This document shows positions 23,116-36,240 of a stretch of DNA of 64,000 nt, one piece after another (positions within the stretch are counted from its first letter, which is position 1; each line of letters opens with the position of its first letter). The notes beneath the pieces were generated by a model. It saw only the letters and a list, made by a program, of their open reading frames with translations. It was not told where the DNA came from and ran no database searches. Position numbers and translations under genes: made by a program. Origin of the DNA: Anomaloglossus baeobatrachus (lineage: Eukaryota; Chordata; Amphibia; Anura; Aromobatidae); NCBI RefSeq assembly GCF_048569485.1, contig NC_134364.1:139641798-139705797 (forward strand). The letters run 5' to 3'.

Positions 23116-24890
23116 GTGATGTCACCGCTGTATAATATAACTGATACCTGAGGGGCGGTGATGTCACCGCTGTATAATATAACTGATACCTGAGGGGCGG
23201 TGATGTCACCGCTGTATAATATAACTGATACCTGAGGAGCGGTGATGTCACCGCTGTATAATATAACTGATATCTGAGGGGCGGTGATGTCACCGCTGTA
23301 TAATATAACTGATACCTGAGGGGCGGTGATGTCACCCCTGTATAATATAACTGATATCTGAGGGGCGGTGATGTCACCGCTGTATAATATAACTGATATC
23401 TGAGGGGCGGTGATGTCACCGCTGTATAATATAACTGATACCTGAGGGGCGGTGATGTCACCGCTGTATAATATAACTGATACCTGAGGGGCGGTGATGT
23501 CACCGCTGTATAATATAACTGATACCTGAGGGGCAGTGATGTGACCGCTGTATAATATAACCGATACCTGAGGGGCGGTGATGTCACCGCTGTATAATAT
23601 AACTGATACCTGAGGGGCGGTGATGTCACCGCTGTATAATATAACTGATATCTGAGGGGCGGTGATGTCACCGCTGTATAATATAACTGATACCTGAGGG
23701 GCGGTGATGTCACCCCTGTATAATATAACTGATACCTGAGGGGCGGTGATGTCACCGCTGTATAATATAACTGATACCTGAGGGGCGGTGATGTCACCCC
23801 TGTATAACATAACTGATATCTGAGGGGCGGTGATGTCACCGCTGTATAATATAACTGATACCTGAGGGGCGGTGATGTCACTGCTGTATAATATAACTGA
23901 TACCTGAGGGGCGGTGATGTCACCCCTGTATAATATAACTGATACCTGAGGGGCGGTGATGTCACCCCTGTATAACATAACTGATATCTGAGGGGCGGTG
24001 ATGTCACCGCTGTATAATATAACTGATACCTGAGGGGCGGTGATGTCACTGCTGTATAATATAACTGATACCTGAGGAGCGGTGATGTCACCGCTGTATA
24101 ATATAACTGATACCTGAGGGGCAGTGATGTCACCGCTGTATAATATAACTGATACCTGAGGGGCAGTGATGTGACCGCTGTATAATATAACCGATACCTG
24201 AGGGGCGGTGATGTCACCGCTGTATAATATAACTGATACCTGAGGGGCGGTGAGGTCACCCCTGTATAATATAACCGATACCTGAGGGGCGGTGATGTCA
24301 CCGCTGTATAATATAACTGATACCTGAGGGGCGGTGATGTCACCGCTGTATAATATAACTGATACCTGAGGGGCGGTGATGTCACCGCTGTATAATATAA
24401 CTGATACCTGAGGGGCGGTGATGTCACCGCTGTATAATATAACTGATACCTGGAGAGCGGTGATGTCACCGCTGTATAATATAACTGATACCTGAGGGGC
24501 GGTGATGTCACCGCTGTATAATATAACTGATCCCTGAGGGGCGGTGATGTCACCACTGTATAATATAACTGATACCTGAGGGGCGGTGATGTCACCGCTG
24601 TATAATATAACTGATCCCTGAGGGGCGGTGATGTCACCACTGTATAATATAACTGATACCTGAGGGGCGGTGATGTCACCACTGTATAATATAACCGATA
24701 CCTGAGGGGCGGTGATGTCACCGCTGTATAATATAACTGATACCTGAGGGGCGGTGATGTCACCGCTGTATAATATAACTGATACCTGAGGGGCGGTGAT
24801 GTCACCACTGTATAATATAACTGATACCTGAGGGGCGGTGATGTCACCACTGTATAATATAACTGATACCTGAGGGGCGGTGATGTCACC

Positions 24891-26020
24891 GCTGTGTAAT
24901 ATAACTGATATCTGAGGGGCGGTGATGTCACCGCTGTATAATATAACTGATATCTGAGGGGCGGTGATGTGACCGCTGTATAATATAACCGATACCTGAG
25001 GGGCGGTGATGTCACCGCTGTATAATATAACTGATACCTGGAGAGCGGTGATGTCACCGCTGTATAATATAACCGATACCTGAGGGGCGGTGATGTCACC
25101 GCTGTATAATATAACTGATACCTGAGGGGCGGTGATGTCACCGCTGTATAATATAACTGATACCTGAGGGGCGGTGATGTCACTCCTGTATAATATAACT
25201 GATATCTGAGGGGCGGTGATGTCACCGCTGTATAATATAACTGATCCCTGAGGGGCGGTGATGTCACCGCTGTATAATATAACTGATACCTGAGGGGCGG
25301 TGATGTCACCACTGTATAATATAACTGATACCTGAGGGGCGGTGATGTCACCGCTGTATAATATAACTGATACCTGAGGGGCGGTGATGTCACCGCTGTA
25401 TAATATAACCGATACCTGAGGGGCGGTGATGTCACCGCTGTATAATATAACTGATACCTGAGGGGCGGTGAGGTCACCGCTGTATAATATAACTGATACC
25501 TGAGGGGCGGTGATGTCACCGCTGTATAATATAACTGATACCTGGAGAGCGGTGATGTCACCGCTGTATAATATAACTGATACCTGAGGGGCGGTGATGT
25601 CACCGCTGTATAATATAACTGATACCTGAGGGGCGGTGATGTCACCGCTGTATAATATAACTGATACCTGAGGGGCGGTGATGTCACCGCTGTATAATAT
25701 AACTGATCCCTGAGGGGCGGTGATGTCACCGCTGTATAATATAACTGATACCTGAGGGGCGGTGAGGTCACCACTGTATAATATAACTGATACCTGAGGG
25801 GCGGTGATGTCACCGCTGTATAATATAACTGATACCTGAGGGGCGGTGATGTCACCGCTGTGTAATATAACTGATATCTGAGGGGCGGTGATGTCACCGC
25901 TGTATAATATAACTGATATCTGAGGGGCGGTGATGTGACCGCTGTATAATATAACCGATACCTGAGGGGCGGTGATGTCACCGCTGTATAATATAACTGA
26001 TACCTGGAGAGCGGTGATGT
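24891..26020. repeat. Higher-order spacing of 23 units (966 bp) in the 42-bp array
   Basis: A distinctive five-unit run (GCTGTGTAAT unit, GATATCTG unit, ATGTGACCGC unit, CCGATACC unit, CTGGAGAGC unit) at 24891 recurs at 25857, 966 bp or 23 units later. I compared only this marker run in detail. Confidence 0.75.
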
Positions 26021-29000
26021 CACCGCTGTATAATATAACCGATACCTGAGGGGCGGTGATGTCACCGCTGTATAATATAACTGATACCTGAGGGGCGGTG
26101 ATGTCACCGCTGTATAATATAACAGATACCTGAGGGGCGGTGATGTCACCGCTGTATAATATAACCGATACCTGAGGGGCGGTGATGTCACCGCTGTATA
26201 ATATAACTGATACCTGGAGAGCGGTGATGTCACCGCTGTATAATATAACAGATACCTGAGGGGCGGTGATGTCACCGCTGTATAATATAACTGATATCTG
26301 AGGGGCGGTGATGTCACCGCTGTATAATATAACCGATACCTGAGGGGCGGTGATGTCACCGCTGTATAATATAACTGATATCTGAGGGGCGGTGATGTCA
26401 CTCCTGTATAATATAACTGATATCTGAGGGGCGGTGATGTCACCGCTGTATAATATAACTGATATCTGAGGGGCGGTGATGTCACCGCTGTATAATATAA
26501 CTGATACCTGAGGGGCGGTGATGTCACCGCTGTATAATATAACTGATATCTGAGGGGCGGTGATGTCACTGCTGTGTAATATAACTGATACCTGAGGAGC
26601 GGTGATGTCACCGCTGTATAATATAACTGATACCTGAGGGGCGGTGATGTCACCGCTGTATAATATAACTGATATCTGAGGGGCGGTGATGTCACTGCTG
26701 TGTAATATAACTGATACCTGAGGGGCGGTGATGTCACCGCTGTATAATATAACTGATATCTGAGGGGCGGTGATGTCACTGCTGTGTAATATAACTGATA
26801 CCTGAGGAGCGGTGATGTCACCGCTGTGTAATATAACTGATACCTGAGGAGCGGTGATGTCACCGCTGTGTAATATAACTGATACCTGAGGAGCGGTGAT
26901 GTCACCGCTGTATAATATAACTGATACCTGAGGGGCGGTGATGTCACCACTGTATAATATAACTGATACCTGAGGGGCGGTGATGTCACCGCTGTATAAT
27001 ATAACTGATATCTGAGGGGCGGTGATGTCACCGCTGTATAATATAACTGATATCTGAGGGGCGGTGATGTCACTGCTGTGTAATATAACTGATACCTGAG
27101 GAGCGGTGATGTCACCGCTGTATAATATAACTGATACCTGAGGGGCGGTGATGTCACCCCTGTATAATATAACTGATACCTGAGGGGCGGTGATGTCACC
27201 GCTGTATAATATAACTGATACCTGAGGGGCGGTGATGTCACCGCTGTATAATATAACTGATACCTGAGGGGCGGTGATGTCACCGCTGTATAATATAACT
27301 GATACCTGAGGGGCGGTGATGTCACCGCTGTATAATATAACTGATATCTGAGGGGCGGTGATGTCACCGCTGTATAATATAACTGATACCTGAGGGGCGG
27401 TGATGTCACCGCTGTATAATATAACTGATACCTGAGGGGCGGTGATGTCACCGCTGTATAATATAACTGATATCTGAGGGGCGGTGATGTCACCGCTGTA
27501 TAATATAACTGATACCTGAGGGGCGGTGATGTCACCGCTGTATAATATAACTGATATCTGAGGGGCGGTGATGTCACCGCTGTATAATATAACCGATATC
27601 TGAGGGGCGGTGATGTCACCGTTGTATAATATAACCGATATCTGAGGGGCGGTGATGTCACCGCTGTATAATATAACTGATACCTGAGGGGCGGTGATGT
27701 CACCGCTGTATAATATAACTGATACCTGAGGAGCGGTGATGTCACCGCTGTATAATATAACTGATATCTGAGGGGCGGTGATGTCACCGCTGTATAATAT
27801 AACTGATACCTGAGGGGCGGTGATGTCACCGCTGTATAATATAACTGATATCTGAGGGGCGGTGATGTCACCGCTGTATAATATAACTGATACCTGAGGG
27901 GCGGTGATGTCACTGCTGTATAATATAACTGATCCCTGAGGGGCGGTGATGTCACCGCTGTATAATATAACTGATATCTGAGGGGCGGTGATGTCACCGC
28001 TGTATAATATAACTGATACCTGAGGGGCGGTGATGTCACCGCTGTATAATATAACTGATACCTGAGGGGCGGTGATGTCACCGCTGTATAATATAACTGA
28101 TATCTGAGGAGCGGTGATGTCACCGCTGTATAATATAACTGATACCTGAGGGGCGGTGATGTCACCACTGTATAATATAACTGATACCTGAGGGGCAGTG
28201 ATGTCACTGCTGTGTAATATAACTGATACCTGAGGAGCGGTGATGTCACCGCTGTATAATATAACTGATACCTGAGGGGCGGTGATGTCACCACTGTATA
28301 ATATAACTGATACCTGAGGGGCGGTGATGTCACCGCTGTGTAATATAACTGATATCTGAGGGGCGGTGATGTCACCGCTGTATAATATAACTGATATCTG
28401 AGGGGCGGTGATGTCACCGCTGTGTAATATAACTGATATCTGAGGGGCGGTGATGTCACCGCTGTATAATATAACTGATATCTGAGGGGCGGTGATGTCA
28501 CCGCTGTGTAATATAACTGATATCTGAGGGGCGGTGATGTCACCACTGTATAATATAACTGATACCTGAGGGGCGGTGATGTCACCGCTGTGTAATATAA
28601 CTGATATCTGAGGGGCGGTGATGTCACCGCTGTATAATATAACCGATATCTGAGGGGCGGTGATGTGACCGCTGTATAATATAACCGATACCTGAGGGGC
28701 GGTGATGTCACCGCTGTATAATATAACTGATACCTGAGGGGCGGTGATGTCACCGCTGTATAATATAACCGATACCTGAGGAGCGGTGATGTCACCACTG
28801 TATAATATAACCGATACCTGAGGGGCGGTGATGTCACCGCTGTATAATATAACTGATACCTGGAGAGCGGTGATGTCACCGCTGTATAATATAACTGATA
28901 CCTGAGGGGCGGTGATGTCACCGCTGTATAATATAACTGATATCTGAGGGGCGGTGATGTCACCCCTGTATAATATAACTGATACCTGAGGGGCGGTGAT

Positions 29001-31120
29001 GTCACCGCTGTATAATATAACTGATACCTGAGGGGCGGTGATGTCACCGCTGTATAATATAACTGATACCTGAGGGGCGGTGATGTCACCGCTGTATAAT
29101 ATAACTGATACCTGAGGAGCGGTGATGTCACCGCTGTATAATATAACTGATATCTGAGGGGCGGTGATGTCACCGCTGTATAATATAACTGATACCTGAG
29201 GGGCGGTGATGTCACCGCTGTATAATATAACTGATATCTGAGGGGCGGTGATGTCACCGCTGTATAATATAACCGATACCTGAGGGGCGGTGATGTCACC
29301 GCTGTATAATATAACCGATACCTGAGGGGCGGTGATGTCACTGCTGTGTAATATAACCGATACCTGAGGGGCGGTGATGTCACTGCTGTGTAATATAACC
29401 GATACCTGAGGGGCGGTGATGTCACTGCTGTGTAATATAACCGATACCTGAGGGGCGGTGATGTCACCGCTGTATAATATAACTGATACCTGAGGGGCGG
29501 TGATGTCACCGCTGTATAATATAACTGATATCTGAGGGGCGGTGATGTCACCGCTGTATAATATAACCGATATCTGAGGGGCGGTGATGTCACCGCTGTA
29601 TAATATAACCGATATCTGAGGGGCGGTGATGTCACCGCTGTATAATATAACTGATACCTGAGGGGCGGTGATGTCACCGCTGTATAATATAACTGATACC
29701 TGAGGAGCGGTGATGTCACCGCTGTATAATATAACTGATATCTGAGGGGCGGTGATGTCACCGCTGTATAATATAACTGATACCTGAGGGGCGGTGATGT
29801 CACCGCTGTATAATATAACTGATATCTGAGGGGCGGTGATGTCACCGCTGTATAATATAACTGATACCTGAGGGGCGGTGATGTCACCGCTGTATAATAT
29901 AACTGATATCTGAGGGGCGGTGATGTCACTGCTGTATAATATAACTGATACCTGAGGGGCGGTGATGTCACCGCTGTATAATATAACTGATATCTGAGGG
30001 GCGGTGATGTCACCGCTGTATAATATAACCGATATCTGAGGGGCGGTGATGTCACCGCTGTATAATATAACTGATACCTGAGGGGCGGTGATGTCACCGC
30101 TGTATAATATAACTGATATCTGAGGGGCGGTGATGTCACCGCTGTATAATATAACCGATATCTGAGGGGCGGTGATGTCACCCCTGTATAATATAACTGA
30201 TACCTGAGGGGCGGTGATGTCACCGCTGTATAATATAACTGATCCCTGAGGGGCGGTGATGTCACCGCTGTATAATATAACTGATACCTGAGGGGCGGTG
30301 ATGTCACCGCTGTATAATATAACCGATATCTGAGGGGCGGTGATGTCACCGCTGTATAATATAACTGATACCTGAGGAGCGGTGATGTCACCCCTGTATA
30401 ATATAACCGATACCTGAGGGGCGGTGATGTCACCGCTGTATAATATAACTGATACCTGAGGAGCGGTGATGTCACCGCTGCATAATATAACTGATCCCTG
30501 AGGGGCGGTGATGTCACCGCTGCATAATATAACTGATCCCTGAGGGGCGGTGATGTCACTGCTGTATAATATAACTGATACCTGAGGGGCGGTGATGTCA
30601 CTGCTGTATAATATAACTGATACCTGAGGGGCGGTGATGTCACCGCTGCATAATATAACTGATCCCTGAGGGGCGGTGATGTCACTGCTGTATAATATAA
30701 CTGATACCTGAGGGGCGGTGATGTCACTGCTGTATAATATAACTGATACCTGAGGGGTGGTGATGTCACCGCTGTATAATATAACCGATATCTGAGGGGC
30801 GGTGATGTCACCCCTGTATAATATAACCGATACCTGAGGGGCGGTGATGTCACCGCTGTATAATATAACTGATCCCTGAGGGGCGGTGATGTCACCGCTG
30901 TATAATATAACTGATACCTGAGGGGCGGTGATGTCACCGCTGTATAATATAACTGATACCTGAGGGGCGGTGATGTCACCGCTGTATAATATTACTGATA
31001 TCTGAGGGGCGGTGATGTCACCGCTGTATAATATAACTGATACCTGAGGGGCGGTGATGTCACCGCTGTATAATATAACTGATACCTGAGGGGCGGTGAT
31101 GTCACCGCTGTATAATATAA

Positions 31121-31479
31121 CTCCTATCTGAAGATGTGTCATTGGGTGGCGTTTATGTGTAGGTGACATCACTTGGTAAGTGGATTGATCCCTGGCATCT
31201 GGCCAGATACCAGTCTCCATATAAAAAAAAAGTATGGGGACCAGAATCCAGCGCAAAGGAGTAGGAACAAGTCCTTCATACTCACCGAGTCACCGGCTGT
31301 CACACTGCTCCCGCAGCAGCTCATTCACTTACCGGGCCACTCATTACCTTCATTGAATATGCACTGCTTCCTCCGCCCACCGTCATCTGTGATTGGTTGC
31401 AGTCAAATGCAGCACCATGCTGTGTGACAGTGTCTGACGCTTCCAATCACAGACGCCGGTGGGCGGGTCTATACCTTAA
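31121..31479. other. Unassigned DNA between the array and the palindrome
   Basis: No gene is recognised. A short inverted pair (GCCCACCGTCATCTGTGATTGG near 31376 and CCAATCACAGACGCCGGTGGGC near 31442, quoted here only as landmarks) spans about 90 bp and may be the outer part of the neighbouring palindrome or a small foldback. Confidence 0.5.
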
Positions 31480-32690
31480 AACAAATAAAATTGCTGTAGG
31501 ATCCCCCACATATGATACCAGCACAGATAAAGCCCAACAGCTGGGGGTTGGTTTTCTCAGGTTAGGGATACCCATGGTTATTGGTCACCCCCCAGTCTAA
31601 AAATATCAGCCTGCAGCTGCCCGGAATTGCTGCATCCATTAGATGCGACAGCTCCAACACTTTACCCAGCTCTTCCCAATTGTCCTGGTGCGTTAGTGAG
31701 TTAAAGGCAGCCCACAGCTGCCACTAAGTCCTTGATTAGTAATGGCAGGTGTCTATGAGACCCCCCACTACTTATCTGTATGTGAAAGTAAATAAAACAC
31801 AAACATTGAAATAATCCTTTACTTGGAATAAGAGATAGAAAAAACCCCTCTTTCACCACTTTATTAACCCCCAAACCACCCCTGCAGGTCTGATGTAATC
31901 CACATGAGGACCCACGATGCTTCCACCACTGCTACATCTGAAGCTCACAATGAGCGCCATATAAGATGACTGCCTGCTGTGAGGTTCAGGCAGTGACTGG
32001 TGAGCCATGCGATCAGCAGTGACGTCACTCAGTTTAGCCGCAGCCATAGATGGAGTCTTCCACCTGTGAACACAAATCACCTGAGTGACATCACCAGTGA
32101 TCATGCGGCTCACTTCAGTCACTGCCTGGAGGTCACAGGGGGAAGTCATACTCTATGGCATGTGCTGTGACAGATGTTTTAGAGCTGAATCGCCATGGAA
32201 CCTCGTGTGGATTACGTCAAACCTGCAGGGGTGTTTTGAGGGTTAAAGTGATGAAAAAGGGTGGCTTTTTTTGTCTTCTATCAAATAAAGGATTTTTGGG
32301 TGTTTGTGTTTATTTACTTTCACTTACAGATTAGTAATGGGGGGGGGGGGGGTCTCATAGACCCCTGCAATTACTAATCTAGGGCTTAGTGACAGCTGTG
32401 GGCTTCCATTAACTTCTTATTACCCCAATTGGCACCACACTAGGGCAATGGGAAGAGCCGGGTCCAGCACCAGAATTGGCGCATCTTATGGATGCGTGAC
32501 TTCTGGGGCAGCTGTGGGCTGCTATTGTTAAGCTGGAAAGAGCCAAATAACCATGCCCTTTCCCACCCTAATAATATCAGCGCCCAGTTGTTTGCTGTAC
32601 CTTGGGTGGTTTTAAAACAAAGAGGGGTTGGGGGGCGCACGTCGTTAAAATAAAAAAAAAATCATGTGTGGGATCCCCTCCATTTGTCCT
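31480..32690. repeat. Long imperfect palindrome (foldback), about 1.2 kb
   Basis: The two halves are inverted copies with a centre near 32080. GATCCCCCACATATG near 31501 pairs with CATGTGTGGGATCCCC near 32663. CAGCTCTTCCCAATTG near 31667 pairs with CAATGGGAAGAGCCGGG near 32445. GATTAGTAATGG near 31734 pairs with AGATTAGTAATGG read inversely near 32330. ACCCCTGCAGGTCTGATGTA near 31879 pairs with TACGTCAAACCTGCAGGGGT near 32213. Small indels are spread along both arms. It is non-coding and is probably a foldback-type dispersed repeat. Confidence 0.8.
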
Positions 32691-33349
32691 GACCAGCAAA
32701 GATACAGCAGACAGCTGAGACTTGTAGCCTGCAGCTGCTGCTATTCCTGTGCTGGATATGAAAAATAGGAGGACCCCACTTTTTTTTTTAAACCAAAAAA
32801 ATGCTGGCCAAGCTATCGTTATCGAGCTGTTTAGTTCTTCCTTTCTATCTATTCTTTATTATCTATTGTTTCTATTTTTTCTATCCATCTATTCTAGTTA
32901 TCAATTATCCTGTCCTATCATATTTTGCTTCTTCTTTAGAAAGCGCATTAACAAAAAAACGCGGCAAAACATCATGCATTGTTTGTGCGACAAGCTGCGT
33001 TTTCTGTGACCACAGGAAGAAGATACAGTGTGTGAACATAGCCTTAGTGCACACCTGCTATATACGGAGCAGATATAGGGGACTCTCTGCTCTCATACAT
33101 TTGCGTTGGGTGGGGAAGAAATTTCATCGGTGACATTGCAGGGAAGGGATTAGGGGGAAAGAGTGGGGGGTGTATGGGGGGCACAGGGCAGAGGAGCAGC
33201 TTTATATTTCCAGTACAGTGCGGACAATAAACCAGCATGAAACCCCAGCACAATAGCTGCTCATAGAGGGGCAGTGAGCCGTAAAGGTCACTCCATACCC
33301 CCGTACAAGTGCCAACACTGCCGATGCCCAGACTACAGGCTGCATATAA
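32691..33349. other. Unassigned DNA with T-rich tract
   Basis: A pyrimidine-rich stretch with TTCTATCTATTC-type repeats lies at about 32820-32920. A transposon-like end (GTGTGAACATAGCCTTA, 33031-33047) resembles the MITE end at 16600, but I could not find its partner. No gene was recognised. Confidence 0.5.
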
Positions 33350-33627
33350 TACAGTGGACATAGGCTACGTGCAGTGTATATAGGCTGCTTATAGGCTGTA
33401 TATAGTGCAGTGTATATAGGCTGCGTATAGGGCAGTGTACATAGGCTAAGTGCAGTGTATATAGGCTGCGTATAGGCAGTATATAGTGCATTGTATATAG
33501 GCTTCGTATACAGGCTGCGTATAGGGCAGTGTATATAGGCTGCGTATAAGGCAGTGTATATAGGCTAAGTGTAGTGTATATAGGCTGTGTATAGGCTGCG
33601 TATAGGGCAGTGTATATAGGCAGTGTA
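33350..33627. repeat. TATAGGCTGCGTATAG minisatellite, left block
   Basis: Irregular units of about 25-35 bp with TATATAGGCTGCGTATAGGG and CAGTGTA. It ends exactly at the TA target of a Tc1 element. The same repeat continues at 35226 and 44419. Confidence 0.8.
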
Positions 33628-35225
33628 CAGTGCCTTGCGAAATTATTTGGCTACCTTGAATTTTTCAACCTTTTCCCATATTTCAGGCTTCAAACAAAGA
33701 TAAAATATTAATGTTCTGGTGAAGAAACAACAACAAGTGACAATTGAGAAGGTGAACGAAATGTATTGCTTATTTTAAATTTTTATGCAAAATAATAAAT
33801 TGAAAATTGTGGGTGCAATATTATTCATCCCCTGTAAGTGAATACTTTGTAGCGCCCCCTTTTGCTGCGATTACAGCTGCAGTCTCTTGGGGTATGTGTC
33901 TATCAGTTTTGCACATGGAGAGGTGAAATTCTCGCCCATTCTTTGTAAACAGCTGGAGCTGAGTGAGGTTGGATGGAGGAGTTTATGAACAGCAGTTTCC
34001 AGCTCTTTCCACAGATTCTCGATTGGGTTCAGGTCTGGACTGTGACTTGGACATTCTATCACCTGGATACGGTTATTTGTGAACCATTCCATTGTAGATT
34101 TTGCTTTATGTTTGGGATCATTGTCTTGTTGGAAGACAAGTCTCTAAGAATCCCAGTCTTAGATCTTTTGCAGACTCCAACAGGTTTTCTTCAAGAATGG
34201 TCCTATTTTTGGTTCCATCCATCTCCCCATCAATTTTAAACATCTTTCCTGTCCCTGCTGAAGAAAAGCAGGCCCAAACCATGATGTTGCCACCATCATG
34301 TTTGACAGTGGGGATGGTGTGTTCAGGGTGATGAGCTGTGTTGCTTTCACACCACACATCGTTTGGCATTGTGCCCACAAAGTTTGATTTTGGTTTCCTC
34401 TGACCAGAGCACCTTGTGCCACATGTTTGGGGTCTCCAGGCGGCTTGTGGAACACTTTGAACAACACTTTTTATGGATATCTTTGAGAAATGGCTTTCTT
34501 CTTGCCACTCTTCCATAAAGGCCAGATTTGTGCAGTGTACGACTGATTGTTGTCCTATGGACAGACTCTCCCACCTCAGCTGTAGATCTCTGCAGATCAT
34601 CCAGAGGGATCATGGGCCTCTTGGCTGCATCTCTGATCAGTCTTCTCCTTGTGTGAGATGAACGTTTGGATGGACGGCCGGGTCTTGGTGGATTTGCAGG
34701 GGTATGATGCTCCTTCCATTTCAATATGATCGCTTGCACAGTGCTCCTTGGGAGGTTTAAAGTTGTGGAAATCTTTTTGTAATCAAATCCAGCTGTAAAC
34801 TTCTCCACAACAGTATCATGGACCTGCCTGTTGTGTTCCTTGGTCTTCATGATGCTCTCTGCGCTTTACACAGAACCCTGAGACTATCACAGAGCAGGGG
34901 CATTTATACGGAGACTTGATTACACACAGGGGCTTATATTTATCATCATCAGTCATTTAGGACAACATTGCATCATTCAGAGATCCTCAATCAACTTCTG
35001 GAGTGAATTTGCTGCACTGAAAGTAACAGGGATGAATAATATTGCACGCCACGATTTTCAGTTTATTTTTTAAAAAAAAGGTTTAAAATAAGCAATAAAT
35101 TTCATTCACCTTCACAATTGTGTCACTTCTTGTTGATTCTTCATTTTTATCTTCATGTTTGAAGCCTAAAATGTGGGAAACGGTTGAAAAAAATCAAGGG
35201 GGCTGAATACTTTCACAAGGCACTG
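33628..35225 (-). mobile_element. Tc1/mariner transposon, decayed, 1.6 kb
   Basis: The ends CAGTGCCTTGCGAAATTATT (left) and, inverted, CAGTGCCTTGTGAAAGTATT (right) are flanked by TA on both sides. The terminal inverted repeats extend about 200 bp with internal repeats (CAATTGAGAAGGTGAA at the left, inversely TTCACCTTCACAATTG at the right), as in Tc1 elements with long inverted/direct-repeat ends. The transposase gene lies on the minus strand and is frameshifted. The element sits within the TATAGGCTGCG minisatellite. Confidence 0.92.
33871..34850 (-). pseudogene. Tc1-like transposase pseudogene
   Basis: From the start codon ending at 34850, about 150 codons read as the N-terminal part of a Tc1 transposase. 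There is a helix-turn-helix (YKKISTTLNLPRSTVQAI), a GRPSKR hook, a second DNA-binding region (VHRTTISRTLHKSGL) and the first catalytic region WSEETKIKL, where the usual WSDE aspartate reads E. The middle (KHDGGNIMVWACF) lies in a second frame up to about 34118. The catalytic-glutamate region (SPDLNPIENLWKELE) lies in a third frame from 34092 to 33871. At least two frameshifts therefore inactivate it. The family length of about 340 residues fits the total span. Confidence 0.92.
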
Positions 35226-35377
35226 TATATAGGCTGCATATAGTGCAGTGTATATAGGCTGAGTATAGTGCAGTGTGTATATATAGGCATTGTATATAGG
35301 CTGCATATAGTGCAGTGTATATAGGCTGAGTATAGTGCAGTGTGTATATATAGGCATTGTATATAGGCTGCATATAG
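35226..35377. repeat. TATAGGCTGCG minisatellite, middle block
   Basis: This continues the array after the Tc1 insertion, with units such as TATATAGGCTGCATATAGTG. It is cut off by the left terminal repeat of the Penelope-like element. Confidence 0.8.
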
Positions 35378-36208
35378 TTTATCTGTGATGTGAAATCCAT
35401 ACGTGCCATAACCTTTTATAGTTTGGTATGTGTGGATACTTAGCATAGATATTTATTCATACACACACTATTTACAACATATTATAATAAGGAAGGAGTT
35501 TTATATATTTTTTTGTAAAAAAAATTCCTTTTATCGTCACTTTAGTATATTTTCACTAACAATTTGTACTAACTGTAACTGACTCAGACAATCATTGTTC
35601 CAATGTGATATTGTATGTACATCACATATAAGTGTAGGCTGATATACTACATACTGATTATTGAAATTTTATGTGTATGGTATAATTAATTATATATTTC
35701 AATTTTTCTATAATAGATGTTTTTTGTATGGATTTTATGTATTTCATATTGTATTTATGCTGATGATAGGATATATAATCTGTTGCTTATGTTTGTACCA
35801 ATAACGCTGTAATACATTTATAATTCAGCATGGATACAAACGATATGCCCTCTATTAATATATATACATATTATGCATGCAAATAATTATGCGTGTATAT
35901 AGTATTTATGTGTATATTGTACAAATTCCAAACAGGAGCACCTTTTTCTAAATGTCAGAATATCCACACTTAGTCTCTCTATGCCGATATTGCCTCCTGT
36001 GCTGAGCGCATGTTTATGGTTGCGGTGCTATTACCTCCGATCAGTGATATAATATGACGCTACGGAGCCTCCGTTGTCTGGTGACTAATGGAACGCAGCG
36101 TGCGTCTCACCTTCACTGACCGGAGGTGATTTGTCCATCTAGCCCCGTGACCTGAACCATGCGCCGCATTACACAGCTGTTGGCAATACCGACTCTTAGG
36201 AGACACGC

Positions 36209-36217
36209 TATAAAAAG
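36209..36217 (+). promoter_or_regulatory. TATA-like box in the left terminal repeat
   Basis: TATAAAAAG lies about 30 bp upstream of the hammerhead-like motif, in the strand sense of the coding body. The spacing would place transcription initiation at or near that motif. The same box lies in the right repeat near 43099. The role is inferred only. Confidence 0.4.
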
Positions 36218-36240
36218 ACCGTAGTCTCACCCTAAACACA

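Larger units (their letters stand above)
21430..31120. repeat. 42-bp minisatellite array, about 230 units, 9.7 kb
   Basis: The unit is GGGGCGGTGATGTCACCGCT followed by GTATAATATAACTGATACCT and GA. Spot checks across the array give exact multiples of 42 bp, so variants are substitutions only (CCGATACC, GATATCTG, CACCCCTG, GTGACCGC, TGGAGAGC). Each unit contains the hairpin GCGGTGATGTCACCGC (7-base arms, 2-base loop) and a TATAATATAA tract. On the minus strand two frames stay open for over 3200 codons (14-residue periods such as ISVILYSGDITAPQ and YTAVTSPPLRYQLY). They have no known domain and I regard them as by-products of a 42-bp period without stops, not as genes. Confidence 0.97.

Noticed and set aside
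21371-31256. Two giant minus-strand open frames of about 3200 codons as a repetitive protein gene
   Set aside because: Both frames exist because the 42-bp unit is a multiple of three and lacks stops in those frames. There is no domain, no signal of codon bias and no upstream gene structure; two overlapping frames cannot both be conserved protein by chance of annotation.
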